Of a DNA stretch of 64,000 nt, positions 20,820 to 31,766 are shown piece after piece. The DNA comes from Agelas oroides (Eukaryota; Porifera; Demospongiae; Agelasida; Agelasidae). The stretch covers positions 26,085,674 to 26,149,673 of the forward strand of contig OX422184.1 of NCBI GenBank assembly GCA_949130485.1, in the 5' to 3' direction. Both the position numbers and the translations under genes were made by a program. The stretch's first letter is position 1. Each line of letters starts with the position of its first letter. Under the pieces are notes generated by a model. That model was given only the letters and a program-made list of their open reading frames with translations. It ran no database searches and was not told the origin of the DNA.

Positions 20820-22389
20820 ATGGCGGTCCCAGTGAGTTCTGCAGACCAGGGATCGACTTCAGACAGGAACAGAAGGGAAGCAGAGAGCATCATAGACTCA
20901 GATGGAGCTGTTTTTCACGAAAAGTTCATTGTGGACGACAACAAAGGCCCGTTGAGCGTAGTTGGAGAGATAGCACCAAGAACGACTGGACTGCGAGGAG
21001 AGGGGAGAGCACCCATTAACAAAGTGAGGAAAGAAAGAGGATGCCTCGTGTGGAGGAAAAGGAGAAACCGTGCTCTGAGCAAAGTGGCCATGTGCTCAGT
21101 GCTTGCCGATTTTGAAATGGAGGTAAGCTATGGGGAGTGGAATGCTCACCTGTCCCTGCATGTGTAAGAATGGGATATTCCCTGTTTGCCTACTCTCATT
21201 TCGCCTCCTTTAGACCAAAAAGTGACATTTCTCCGTGTCACAAAACCATCGCAGAGGGCCTAAAATAATAGTCAAGAGATGCCACACAGTTTCTCTATTG
21301 AGTGCTGCACTTGTTGTTCTTTGTGTATAGTTAGCTGGCTACCTCTTTTCAATGTGATAGTAATGTGCCTTCTCCACCAGTGCCACTCGTTATCCTCCTT
21401 CGGTAGCTCAGAGATAGTACACACTCTACTACTTACTGAGGGGGTACTGTGTCAGTAGCTGAAGGACACTGGGGGCCATTGTACACGGATGTATTAAATG
21501 CCATCGTTTTAGCTCGCCTTGAAAAACCAGCCTAAGGCTGACTGGAGAGCTGGTCCACTTCTCAGCCTTGACACACTCACTGACCACCATGCCAAGGATG
21601 GGACCATCAGCGGCAGGGAGGGGACTAGTTATGGCTGTGATGTTTGGTCTGGGGGGGGGGGGGGGGGGGGACCACTTTTGAGCGAAGACCATCTACTGCA
21701 TGACAGGCCTGGTTTTGCATGCATATTGCCTGTGTGTGTATGCATGTGGTCAGAACTTCTGTAGGAGGATCTGGCGGAGAACATTGCAAGCTTTGTGCTA
21801 TAGGCAATAATCAGTAGGTGGACCAGTTGCTATGGAAATGAACCAGACATGCTTCCTAGAAGATTGTGGGCTTCAAATCTACATGTATAGGTATATACAG
21901 CTTGTGGGATGATCAGTGCTTACCTTAATGTTACTTTTAATTGCACATACTAAATTTAGCGATTTTAGCGATCAGTCTTTTCGCTAATGCAATTAATAAT
22001 GATGTGTCTAATTAATTAGGTTTCTGTTAAAAAACGCTAAAATTAATACATGCTAAACGAGGTGTATTCAGAATTTGCCACATCTAAATGATGCTGCTAA
22101 AATGTCTAACAAGAATCCTGCTAAAATGGTCATTTTGTGTAATCCTTTAGATGTACATAAGATTTCATGCACATGTGTCTGCAGTTTTGTGTTCAAATTT
22201 GCTATGCTAGCAATTTTATTCAAGATTGCTGCAAATTCTCTCCCACTCTCAGGGTAACTGTCAGCCCGAGAACACCCATGACCCTGAGTCTGATTTGAAG
22301 TTTGTGAGTGTCACTCTCTACTGCTCCTCCAGCCAATGAAAGAGAAGTTGGAAGAAAAGAAACCCAAGCGACAAAACTGGAGATTTTAG
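20820..22389 (+). CDS. Unrecognised gene, multi-exon candidate
   Basis: I do not recognise this protein. Exon 1 (20820-21122) starts ATGGCGG in a good context and runs 101 codons, including AVFHEKFIVDDNKGPLSVVG, a basic segment LVWRKRRNRALSKVAM and a terminal FEME before GTAAGC. A second block from 21513 (LALKNQPKADWRAGPLL, then TLTDHHAKDGTISG) follows TTTTAG in the right phase. It runs into a G-homopolymer at about 21652-21670, and its end is unclear. Two short candidate 3' exons are 22253-22303 (GNCQPENTHDPESDLKF) and 22333-22389 (KEKLEEKKPKRQNWRF, stop). The 29 bp gap between those two is too short for a normal intron here, so the 3' model is weak. Exon 1 is the most credible part. Confidence 0.45.
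21652..21670. repeat. G homopolymer
   Basis: A run of about 19 consecutive G residues. Its length is unlikely to be exact in any assembly, and it may hide a frameshift in the candidate gene around it. Confidence 0.9.
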
Positions 22390-22567
22390 GACTGGTCTCA
22401 TGCCCAGACTACCTGTGAAAGGGTAGTCTGGGAACGAGACTAGTTGATAGCATCATGATTTGATTGTGCAATTGGGAGGGTGCATGATTGGGTACGGGAG
22501 TAGTCCAGTGTCATGACCCAGCTCCTGACCATGTCAAGACAGCAATTTGAGTCTATGATGGTCCAGC
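22338..22567 (+). repeat. Dispersed repeat copy B (partner at 314-595)
   Basis: Partner of the segment near the left end. It includes the lysine-rich open frame (KEKLEEKKPKRQNWRF), a foldback with CCCAGACTACCTGTGAAAGG then TAGTCTGGGAACGAGACTA, and GACCCAGCTCCTGACC downstream. This copy keeps its frame to a stop; the left copy does not. Confidence 0.75.
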
Positions 22568-24829
22568 CCTAAGGACCGGAAGTCTCGCTGCCCCTCGGCA
22601 ATCTCACTGTGTGTTCTCAGGCATGCCCTATACTGTCTAATGCTAGGAAAACAGTGAGAGTTAATGATTTGCACGTATTATATATAAGGGTCGCATGCGC
22701 TTCTGGCCATGGTGCGAGCCTGCGAGGGATATGTCCGTTGTACAGTTAATCAACTGGAACTAATTTTTCTTTGCTAAACAGGAAACTATACTAAAACCGA
22801 TAACTTTTTTTCATTGATAACTATAAATACCTTTTGGGGTTTGGGAGTTTTAGTATAATTGAAACTGTAACTAGTTGTAAAATCTAAAAACTATGAACTA
22901 AACCTTCTAAATCCAAAACTATATAACTAAAACAATACTAATTGCGCCAAGGCGTTTGAGCGCTTCTGGCCATGGCGCGAGCCTGCGTTGTTGCATAATC
23001 TGCGTGTGCCTTTGCAAGGACGAAGGGATACTGATGGCTCGCGTGCATGCGTGCCACGGCGCGAGAACCCTAGCCTTCGGGCGGCAGTGCGATGAATATG
23101 ATTGAAAGGCCAGCATGCACTCCTGGCCATAAGTGTGGCGGTGTTGCCTTCATTATTGATAATCCGGAGCCGAATGTTTGCACCGTGTGTCCGTTGTACA
23201 GTTTCAGCTATCTGGAATCTTAATTGTCTATCCACCAATTCTTTGCACCTTCCGTGCTGTTATATTCTCTATAATGTTTTCGTGTCAGGCGAGCGCTGGC
23301 AGGGACTGTATTATTAAATCTCCGTAAACTATCCGTAAACACATGCCATTTCACATCCACCTGTGGTAAGAGTTGCGTAAGGTGCCGGGTGAAAACCGCA
23401 TGCGTCATCATTACATCATCATTAATTTTGTACTAAATAGCTATAGGACGGAACATCCCCTGTCAACGTGCACGCGCTGTGCCACGCCCTCTGCATACTC
23501 AGACCTTTGTACCTGGCATAATTTTTACCCTGGGAGGCTGTTATAGTCTTGGATGAAGTCTGGCGTGCTGACATAAGATTGTTCTTAGGTCCAGGATTAG
23601 TCTCGCGTGCACACCCCGTTCAGCAAGACAGCTAGGGAAAGGGTCTGGTAACTTCTTTTACAGCAGTTTGTTGCACTTCTCTGTACAGTGCGGGACCAAT
23701 CACAGTGCAGTATAATTTCCGTCACATGAGTGCTGATATCACAAAGGAAATTACAATCTGTGAAGCAACTGTGAAACCATGAGCAGCTGCTTTGTCCGTC
23801 TTCCCAAGATAATTATGCAGCATTTGCACTTATGTAATTTGGATAAATGAAATTCCTGTGCAACAAGCGGCTCGTTGAAAGTTATCAAACCCCTTCCCTC
23901 ACTTGCACAATGAGGTGTGGCTATGTGAGACTAGGTCTAGATGTAGTGTACTACCCTAGGAAACTACTTACTGTCCCAACAGACTGAAGAAGGGTCTGGG
24001 ATCTGCATTTCATTTTGACACGTGAGGGTTATTGAACATTTAAAAGCCTCATTTCCATGCCTTATTTACACCACCTTTGATGTCACATAGTTTTTATTCG
24101 AGCATGAACGCAATATCTCAGATACAGTACTTTTGACGAAGCAAAGATTGATGACAGTTGATCCAAGAACTTTGAAATAATGCCTGAGTGGCAACATAGA
24201 ACTAACTAGCTTGTTGCATGTTCAAAACCAGTTCTAACTAAATCTGATGGTGTCAATTTTTTGCAGAACACTTCGTACAAGTCTGAATTTTAGCTCATTC
24301 TCACATACATGCAGTGCCTCTGATGTAAGCCTTAGCTTAGTATGCAAATGTGACATAAAATAGTGATTTGATCCATCCATGGAACGTGCCACAATAACTT
24401 GATCAAGAACTATTGCAGCAAGCGATATTGATCAATGCCATGACTGTAGAAAATACAGCTCAGTGGAGTGTGACGAACCAGGAACAATAAATGCTCACAG
24501 ACCTTCCTCATTTTCTCCTACTTATATTAAGCAAAACAATGAATTAAGGAGGCCTGAGGTGTGGCTAATTTTCCCTTTATTGAAACATTATCCTAACAGG
24601 GAGCTCCTCATTTCCCATCTTACTCCCACGCATGAACTATACAGAATCAAAAAAATTGGTTTTCACTCTTTTTTTGCAGCTGTTTTATAAGGAGAGTCTG
24701 CAGGCTACGTCTGACAAATCAAGATCGGAGTTTTTAATTTGTGTGACTTAGCAATACAATGTCAGAATAGTTCTGTTGATTATCCTTTGATGAACGGTTG
24801 GTGTAGCATCATTCCCAGGCTATAATCAC
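22568..24829. other. Gene-poor interval
   Basis: No conserved exon is recognised. A motif GCGCTTCTGGCCATGG(T/C)GCGAGCCTGCG occurs at about 22698 and 22959 with weaker echoes near 23110, so a small dispersed repeat is likely. TCCGTTGTACAGTT also recurs (22734 and 23190). The rest looks like unique AT-rich DNA. Confidence 0.4.
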
Positions 24830-24837
24830 CCAGCTTT

Positions 24838-25672
24838 GGGTGTCTCTAATCGCTGGAATGGAATAATAAAATTTATTATGGAATGGAACGGTGGAATGGA
24901 AAATGGAATGGAACGGTGAATGTATGTAGTTACAGTGTAACTGGCGCTGTTCTTCAAGGTTGAGCTAGCTACTACGTGTCTAGGGCTCTTATCTCACCGC
25001 AGAGGCTATATGAGCAAGTTCAATGCATGTTGCCAGCATTCTTCCTTGTCTGGTATCATGATGTCATGGTCAGAACTCGGGGTCCCCGAAGACCAGCTAC
25101 AGTACCATGCATAGGAGCCACACTTACTACTGTCAAGGAATACTGCTACTAAGGTTGTGAGACCTAGGAGCGACCGAGGATCAAGTTGCACAGACAAAGA
25201 CCGAAGCGAAGAGACTGAGGATCGAGCGCTGATTTCTGCCATCACATGAATGAATGAATGAATGAAATTTTATTGTCACGCCACAAGGCAACAGGCCAAT
25301 TCTGGCCTATGAGACAGAGTACAAAAACACGCATTCAAGTTTGTCCACGAAGACTATAACTATACTGCTATAGTCTTGCAAAGCCAGACCCTTGTCTGTC
25401 TGGCTGTGCAAGACTACAATAACAAAGCATCTGGTGATGAGCCAGCAACGGTACCATACTTGGATATAGAAGCATGACGGTGGGCAATGCCGTACTTGCT
25501 CATAAAGCTTCTGCGGTGAGATAACAGCCCTAGAGATACACTATATATATAGTTCAACCTAGACTGAGCAGTGCCAGTTACACGAGTTAGCTACAACTGT
25601 GTATCATTGTTCCATTCCATTTTCCATTCCATCGTTCCATTCCATATTCCAGTCCAGCGATTAGAGACACCC
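24838..25672. mobile_element. 835-bp hAT-like non-autonomous element, 8-bp TSD
   Basis: The ends are GGGTGTCTCTAATCGCTGGA and TCCAGCGATTAGAGACACCC (near-perfect inverted repeats), with GGAATGGAA motifs repeated just inside both ends. The flanking direct repeat is CCAGCTTT (24830-24837 and 25673-25680). The interior holds a (GAAT)n run at about 25247-25265 followed by AAATTTTATTGTCACGCC, which resembles a LINE 3' tail, and a small foldback near 25372-25416. No transposase is visible. Confidence 0.88.
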
Positions 25673-25680
25673 CCAGCTTT

Positions 25681-26271
25681 TAGCTGCTTGCAGCATGTAC
25701 TGAAAGTGATGGAAAGCTGAGCAGTGGCCTGGGAACATGACTACAGCTTTTGTGTATCACTGATTGATTTTATTTTTGCAGAGCAAGTCCCATCAACATA
25801 GTTCATGTTCGTGTGTATGAGTGTCTGTGTGTAGAGGAGGGGGAGGTCTTCCACATCACTCATTACCTTGTACGTGAACTTCAATGGTGCTGCACAACTT
25901 GTCGACCAGAATCACCAAGTTCCGCTTGTGTCATTTCTAGTGTTAGCTATGTATGCAGATAGCTCCAGATGGTCATCCATAAAGCATACCAGGCTGATGC
26001 TGATGTCAGCATGACAGATTTCATCCAAGGACTATAACAGCCTCCCAGAGTTAAATCCTATGCCAGAGAGTCAGCTCCAGAGTCCCCTTTCTCTACCTGA
26101 AAATTTAACAGAACCTAGCTTTCCTAAGTGATAGACTGACCTCGTCCAGTGACTTAGCAGATCCTGCTCCACCTCGTAGCTCTTCGGTACAAAGGTCATC
26201 CTTCCGTGGTGCACCAGATGTGCATGTGAACTTAGCAGTCGTTACGCCAACGGAACCGGAAGTCCTAGAGT
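25681..26271. other. Intergenic, nothing recognised
   Basis: No gene, RNA or repeat structure is supported in this interval. Confidence 0.4.
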
Positions 26272-26440
26272 TACTGTTGATTTCACCTCACTTCGAATGA
26301 GCGTGGCGTGAGCGTATCGGCGTGCGTATGTTTGTACAAGTACAGGCGTGTACTTGTACTAGTGTGCTGAGCGATACTGACGCTCTACACGCTTACGCTT
26401 CACACTCACGCTCATTCGAAGTGAGGTGAAATCAACAGTA
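26272..26440. mobile_element. 169-bp hairpin element
   Basis: Ends TACTGTTGATTTCACCTCAC and GTGAGGTGAAATCAACAGTA are perfect inverted repeats. Pairing continues inward through TTCGAATGAGCGTG and a run of imperfectly matching CGT-rich sequence, with TTGTACAAGTACAGG near the centre. Almost the whole element can fold as one hairpin. No convincing target-site duplication is seen. Confidence 0.75.
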
Positions 26441-27189
26441 CGTACACTTTTTACTTGCGCGCGAAAAGTTAAACATGCGTTGCATAAATGACTAATAAGC
26501 TTTTAATCCTAGGCTTTTCTCAGTAGTAGGAGTTATGGCCATCATGCAAACTCTCAGTCGACAACAACCTATCATAGTTCTCTACGTCAGAGATATCTCA
26601 AGCCCGCGGAACAGTTGCGTGGGTTGTAAGAGACCATTCAGTTCGCTGTTAAGAAGCCGTGTACATGTGGAAATATTTTCTGACTTCCTGATTTGTCCAA
26701 CGTTGTGAGCTTACATTACTTGTAAATAGGTCTCACTGCACACAGGAAATTTGAAGTTGTTGTTGTGATTAGTTGTCTGGAGATATGAGCGGTTGTAAAC
26801 TTAGGATTAATTATTAACAGCTGAAAATAGCACAATGGAGCCGAGTCTTGGGTAGAGCTTGAATGTTGATCCAGAAATAATAGCATGCATAAGCAAGGTA
26901 ATACAAATATTGTCGTGAAAATAATTCACAAGCATACAATATCCACAATACCAACAGAACACTGTGAGTGAGCCTATTACAGGAGACAGCTGTCTTGTGC
27001 ATCTGTAAATGTTACAATGACCACAAGACGTCTACATGGTGTGACGAACGATGACTGAGTCAGACAGCTTGTGATTTTGTACACTTCACATTTCATCTGG
27101 CATGGAACTTGGTTTGTTAACCATGCGCAGAAGCAAGATGGCGAAGAATCTCACTTATAAACCTAGGTGGGGAAAATCAGGATAAGCTA
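26441..27189. other. Intergenic; AAGATGGCG motif
   Basis: Nothing conserved is recognised. AAGCAAGATGGCGAAG at about 27132 resembles a YY1-type motif common at metazoan transcription starts, but no gene follows that I can support. Confidence 0.3.
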
Positions 27190-27669
27190 TGATTGATTGA
27201 TTGATTGATTAATTTTAATTTCAAACAGGAAATGTCTCTTCAGCCAGTGGCTGGTCCACCAGGGAGTCCTGTATATACATACAACACCAAATAACAAAAC
27301 AAGAAAGGAAACCATACAAGCAAAAGGTTAAATACAATACTGCAAACATGCAGGAAGTAGCAAAAATTAAGAAAACAAGTAAAATACACTCAGGTACTAA
27401 TGCCACGAAAGTATTGAGTTTTGTAAGAGTTTTCTAAATGTGTTAATGCTCTGCACATTTCTCAGATCTGCCGGTAACTTGTTCCACTCTTGTGCACCTT
27501 TAAACATGATAGCTTTCCTGCCAAACTCTGTGTTCACTGACTTTAAATGCAATTTATTGGCTCCCCATGTAACACAATGTCCATACTGTTTGTTAGTCTT
27601 ATAACACTCTGCCAGGTAGGCAGGTGCCCGCCCATGCACACACCGGTGGACTAGTACCAACCTGAACAA
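27190..27669 (-). mobile_element. Non-LTR retrotransposon (LINE), 3'-end fragment
   Basis: The minus-strand frame 27669-27397 encodes RCVHGRAPAYLAE, then NTEFGRKAIMFKGAQEWN and KLPADLRNVQSINTFRKLL. This is the typical C-terminus after the reverse transcriptase in many jockey/CR1/L2-like LINEs, where a WN.LP..LR motif ends the ORF. The element's 3' side ends in a short (TCAA)n simple repeat at 27190-27212, as LINEs without poly(A) often do. The rest of the ORF is missing, so it is a 5'-truncated dead copy. Confidence 0.8.
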
Positions 27670-27940
27670 CTCCCGCTATGAAGTGTTACAAATTAACATA
27701 CATGTATATGCAAGACTATTGTAGAATGGCTAACAACTTTTGAAGATGAGAGTGAAATCAAATCCAACTACAAAGTAGTTTAAACTCAAAGCCAATGGTG
27801 TGGAGGTAAATTCAGTCATGTAATCTTTCATGCATGTCACTAGTCTGTGCAATGTTGCATTACAACAAAAGATGCCAGGCTGTGTTTATTCCTTCCAAAT
27901 GATCTGTGTTTGTACAAGGCTAGGGTATTTGGGGGATGGT

Positions 27941-28015
27941 ACAAAACCTGGACTCTGGACTGGACTCTGGACTGGATTATGGACTCAATTGTGGACTCAA
28001 TCATGGACTAACCAA
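27941..28015. repeat. Short repeat of CTGGACT / GGACTCAAT
   Basis: Repeated (GGACTCTGGACT) and (TGGACTCAAT) motifs over about 75 bp. It lies just beyond the 3' end of the MULE pseudogene. Confidence 0.6.
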
Positions 28016-28174
28016 CTCAAGAAACTTAGCAGCAAGATCTATACACAAAAACACAAACACACATACACTGAATACGTAACAGGGAAATCTGAGCAGCCAT
28101 AGGAGGTCTGTACAAAGCACAAAAGTATGCGGGAAAAAGGACACAAAGCAATACCAAAATGTAGCAGTCAAAAT

Positions 28175-30962
28175 TTACAAGCCAAATTCAAGGTTTAGAT
28201 GCTGGTGATGCTGAGGAGTAAGGAGCTGGCTAACATCAGCCAAAACTCTCTGGGTTGAAGCAACAAAATTCGGCTGCAAAGCACGTATACATGTGAGACA
28301 AGCATGGTAATGAGCCAAAGAAGGGCGCATTGGTGTACGTAGAGTGCCATCAGTATCACAAAAAGATCGTTTCTCCATATGAGCAACAACAATGTCAAAT
28401 GGTGGAGCCAGAACCGAACCATTAGAAAGCCAAAGACTTCCTCTGCATCCTTGACATACCCTAATGTTGCCACTAAGAGGTTTGAGGTAAAATGGACTGA
28501 CAGTGGCTTGAGGTGTGTGAATGAGTGGAGGTGGTCCACTACTCACTGGAGGAGGGTGCACATCACTTTCGAAATTGTTGGTTTGTGGTGTGGATATGTT
28601 CACTGCTGTGCAGGTAACTGGAATTGCATAAGCACACTGAGGCCCTAAACTGGCCGCCACGGTGCTTTGGGTTGTCACAACACTTACTGACACAGGCTGT
28701 GGTGGTGTTGTCAAGTTCATAATTGCACCAATACTTACAGTCCCTCCTGACAGAGCTCGGACAACTTCTTCACGTTGGGTAAAATAATTATAAAAGCGTG
28801 GCTCAGAGGTTTGCATACAGGTGGACTCTCGTAAATCCCACACTGACTTGAGGCATTCAAAACGCTCATCAAATTCGCTGAGGCTGGCACTGTTAATGAG
28901 ACCAGCATAGAAAGTATTGCCAGCACGCTTTCCAAAAATATCAGCTATGAACTTGGAGGTGACAGATGCTGCAAATCCATACTCTTTCAGCTTCTCTTGC
29001 ACATTTCTTTGAAATGAATGAAACGTCTCAGCTGAATAGCATTTGGAAAGTTGTGGGTAAATGCTTCTACTAGTGCCTTGTCCCCATCACTTCCAAATGA
29101 CAAGATCTTCCTGAGTTCTCGTCTGCATCCAACAAGGGTACTTGCAAAGTAGTTGAAAGCTGTGAAATCAACCCTCTGGTGGACTAGAACTGGTCCAAGC
29201 ACCAACAGTGATATTCCAGTTTTTACATCTTGCAGCATCAAGTGGGGATATGTCAGTGGGGTGACATAAAAGTCTCCAAGGTTGTAGGTAGTATCAGCTG
29301 TAAGTACGCCAAAGCGGTGATTGTTTTGTCAGGAAGCAAACCATGTCATCCAACTGCCACTCAGAATGCACATTGGTTGGGCAGCGCTTTGACATCTTGA
29401 ACAAAAATCTGTGACGTACCTTGTGCTACTTTGCATGACACTATATAAAGGATTGGTATCCTTTACCTGCTGATGCTGATGGCGATCACGTGGTGCTCCA
29501 TGGGCTTTGAGTTCTCCACCTTGCTCTTTGGTTAGAATATCAGTGGCTTGCTTAGGAGGGTGCTCAGAAGCCACCTTCTTCATGCATTCTTTAGTCGTCG
29601 CTGATGTTCGAAAAAATGGTCTGTCCTGTTTGGAATTCCCATGTGGTTTGATTTTAATTTCCAATTTCAGGGCCATCAAACGTGTATTGAACCCATGCTG
29701 TACGTGTCGCTTTCCCGTCTGATCTGCAAAATTGAGTGTACAATTCAACTACAATGCACTTGTGGGTGAAACCTTAATTAGCATGCAGTCTAAACGTATA
29801 TTGAGACATAGGTGAGAAATTTGTGTGTCAAACAAGTCCATTTTTTGGCCTTCATGGGATTAGTATGCCATTCCAAATAGGTATACAAAATGGGAAACCT
29901 TTTGGTGCTAGTTTTAATTTTAATGTCTCACCAAATAAAAACTGCCTCATGTAGCACAAGCAAAGATCTAGGCACTCTCTAAAGGTTGCATGTGTGTAAG
30001 ATGCTCTACCCATGGGCACTTTTTTTGCAAGACTACAGTAGTTACATACTCTCCGTGTGGAAACTGGTGGAAATACCAAGCAAAATTCTGTGCTCACTAA
30101 AATTAATCCCACCAACTCCCAACTGAAAGACGTTCATTCAGGTTTGCCTGCTGATTTCATTCTGATAAAACTGGTACCTAATTTGCACAAAACAACAGTA
30201 ATTATGGTGATGTGTGACCAGTGGCACAATCTTTGCAAAAATGCACTAAAAGTAGCCATTTACAAAATGCACAACTGTTGCGTAATTTCTACTGCTTCAA
30301 CACTTTCAAATAGGCATGTTGAGGTACATCAGTAGATAAGCCACAGGGAGGACCAGTTACCTAGGCAACACAGTTCAGATAGGGACTGAAACTTGTCTGA
30401 TGCTTTAGACCCTGTCTGTGCACACCCTTAAGTATATTCTCCATATACACAGAAAGTGTAGTAGCACATGAAGTCAGTGTGACAAACTAGAGCAGACAGT
30501 TCCTACAACACCATGTTTATCAATGTTGCATTAGACAAGAAACCTCACCTTGAATATCAATGATTGTGCGCCGAAAAAGGTGATATGTGCTGTGCACATA
30601 GTATCGCCTAGTCAGGAGGTAGCTTGTTGATCGTGTCACCACCTTTGGTCTGTCTGACAAGATCCGCATAGTACCACTAGGAAGAATCCGAAAGTAGGTT
30701 GCCCTTGTTCCATTTGGCTTCCAAGACCCCAAGTCATCAGCTTTCAGATCTGCAGAGTGTACATCATCTACATCGATGATAAAATATGCATTCTCCGTAA
30801 CACCCATCGGTTGTACGTGACACACTTGTCTTGATCTAGCTTTGGGTCCATCAAAATCCGTACCACCTGCTCTGCAGGGTACCCAGATATCACATTAGAA
30901 AACAATGGAAACTCGGGATCATCATTGGGAGAAGGTCGTTGTACTCGACTGCTGCTCTTCAC
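28175..30962 (-). pseudogene. MULE-type transposase gene, degraded
   Basis: Read from 30962 down, the N-terminal block has DPEFPLFSNVISGYP and DDVHSADLKADDLGSWKPNG. An intron runs from 30548 (GTGAGG) to 29724 (GCAG). The next exon gives QTGKRHVQHGFNTR and LTADTTYNLGDFYVTPLTYP. Then come LGPVLVHQRVDFTAFNYF, SFGSDGDKALVEAF and NAIQLRRFIHFK, the MULE transposase core with its D and E positions, followed by FIADIFGKRAGNTFYAGL and a Cys-rich tail (VCQGCRGSLW). The frame is broken at about 30815-30830, by TGA at 29331-29329, and by a one-base shift near 29000. The family is widespread in invertebrate genomes. I found no terminal inverted repeats for this copy. It is a probable source family for elements with 9-bp duplications, though no direct link is shown. 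Confidence 0.82.
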
Positions 30963-31018
30963 AATGGAAGCTCGGGATCATCATTGGGAGGTCGTTGTAC
31001 TTGACTGCTGCTCTTCAT
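30901..31018. repeat. 58-bp direct duplication
   Basis: ACAATGGAAACTCGGGATCA and ACAATGGAAGCTCGGGATCA, each followed by TCATTGGGAG(AAG)GTCGTTG and ACTGCTGCTCTTCA, lie side by side starting at about 30902 and 30961. The duplication covers the N-terminal codons of the MULE pseudogene. Confidence 0.85.
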
Positions 31019-31117
31019 GTTCATTGCTTGAACTCACTTCAAACTTTAACCTATGAAAAATGAAACGAAAAGGATCTACACCCAACACCAACCAGGATGA
31101 ATGCATGTCCATGCACA

Positions 31118-31766
31118 TTAACTCTTTGCACGCGAAGTGCAGATTTATATGCATACGTGATTAATTTAGTCTACGCGAAGTGCACATAAATCTGCACAGG
31201 ATCTTGGGAAAAGCAGAACCATGCAATAGTAAAGCCAAACAAGAAGTTAGGGTAAATCCCTGTCTATTGAGTAGTAGTAGTAATAAGTCTAGGCCACACC
31301 TTTCCACTTACATTGCTCTCATAAAAGGCAGGAAGGGGCAGTGCTAGTTCGCGAGTGATTGTGAATTTGACCAAGGGCTGCTAAACGCGAAGCTTTCTCT
31401 TCAACACAGGGAGCAAACGGCCTCCAGTTTTCACTCAAGGTTGGAGTACTACCTTTAGATAACTCGGAAATCGGCTGAATCTGTCAAGGCTGTAGGTAAC
31501 AAGTGAGAAAATCGGCACCGTTTCGAATTGCTGGTACGCTCCAATGTAAAGCCGCAGATAATGGCTTCAAACAAGTACAAATTGCTTACCTAGCAGTGAT
31601 CAGCTATTTAGTCCAGCCTAGTTACATGCTGTCTATGCAAATTAGCCCACTGGCACTGCCCAGGGCTTGCTAGGCAACGCTTGCCACTTTGACCTCAGAC
31701 TGACAACATTAATTTCCGCATTAATAAACGGTAATGTACAAATCATTTCCACGTGCAAAGAGTTAA
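31118..31766. mobile_element. 649-bp TTAA-flanked element, piggyBac-like MITE candidate
   Basis: The outer ends read TTAACTCTTTGCACG and CGTGCAAAGAGTTAA. The terminal TTAA on each side fits the TTAA target duplication of piggyBac-type elements, leaving CTCTTTGCACG as the inverted repeat. A second internal palindromic motif (CGCGAAGTGCAGATTTATATG, then CGCGAAGTGCACATAAATCTG) lies near the left end. No coding capacity is seen. Confidence 0.65.

Noticed and set aside
21399..21430. tRNA-like TAGCTCAGAGATAGTAC motif
   Set aside because: It resembles an A box but there is no B box or cloverleaf downstream.
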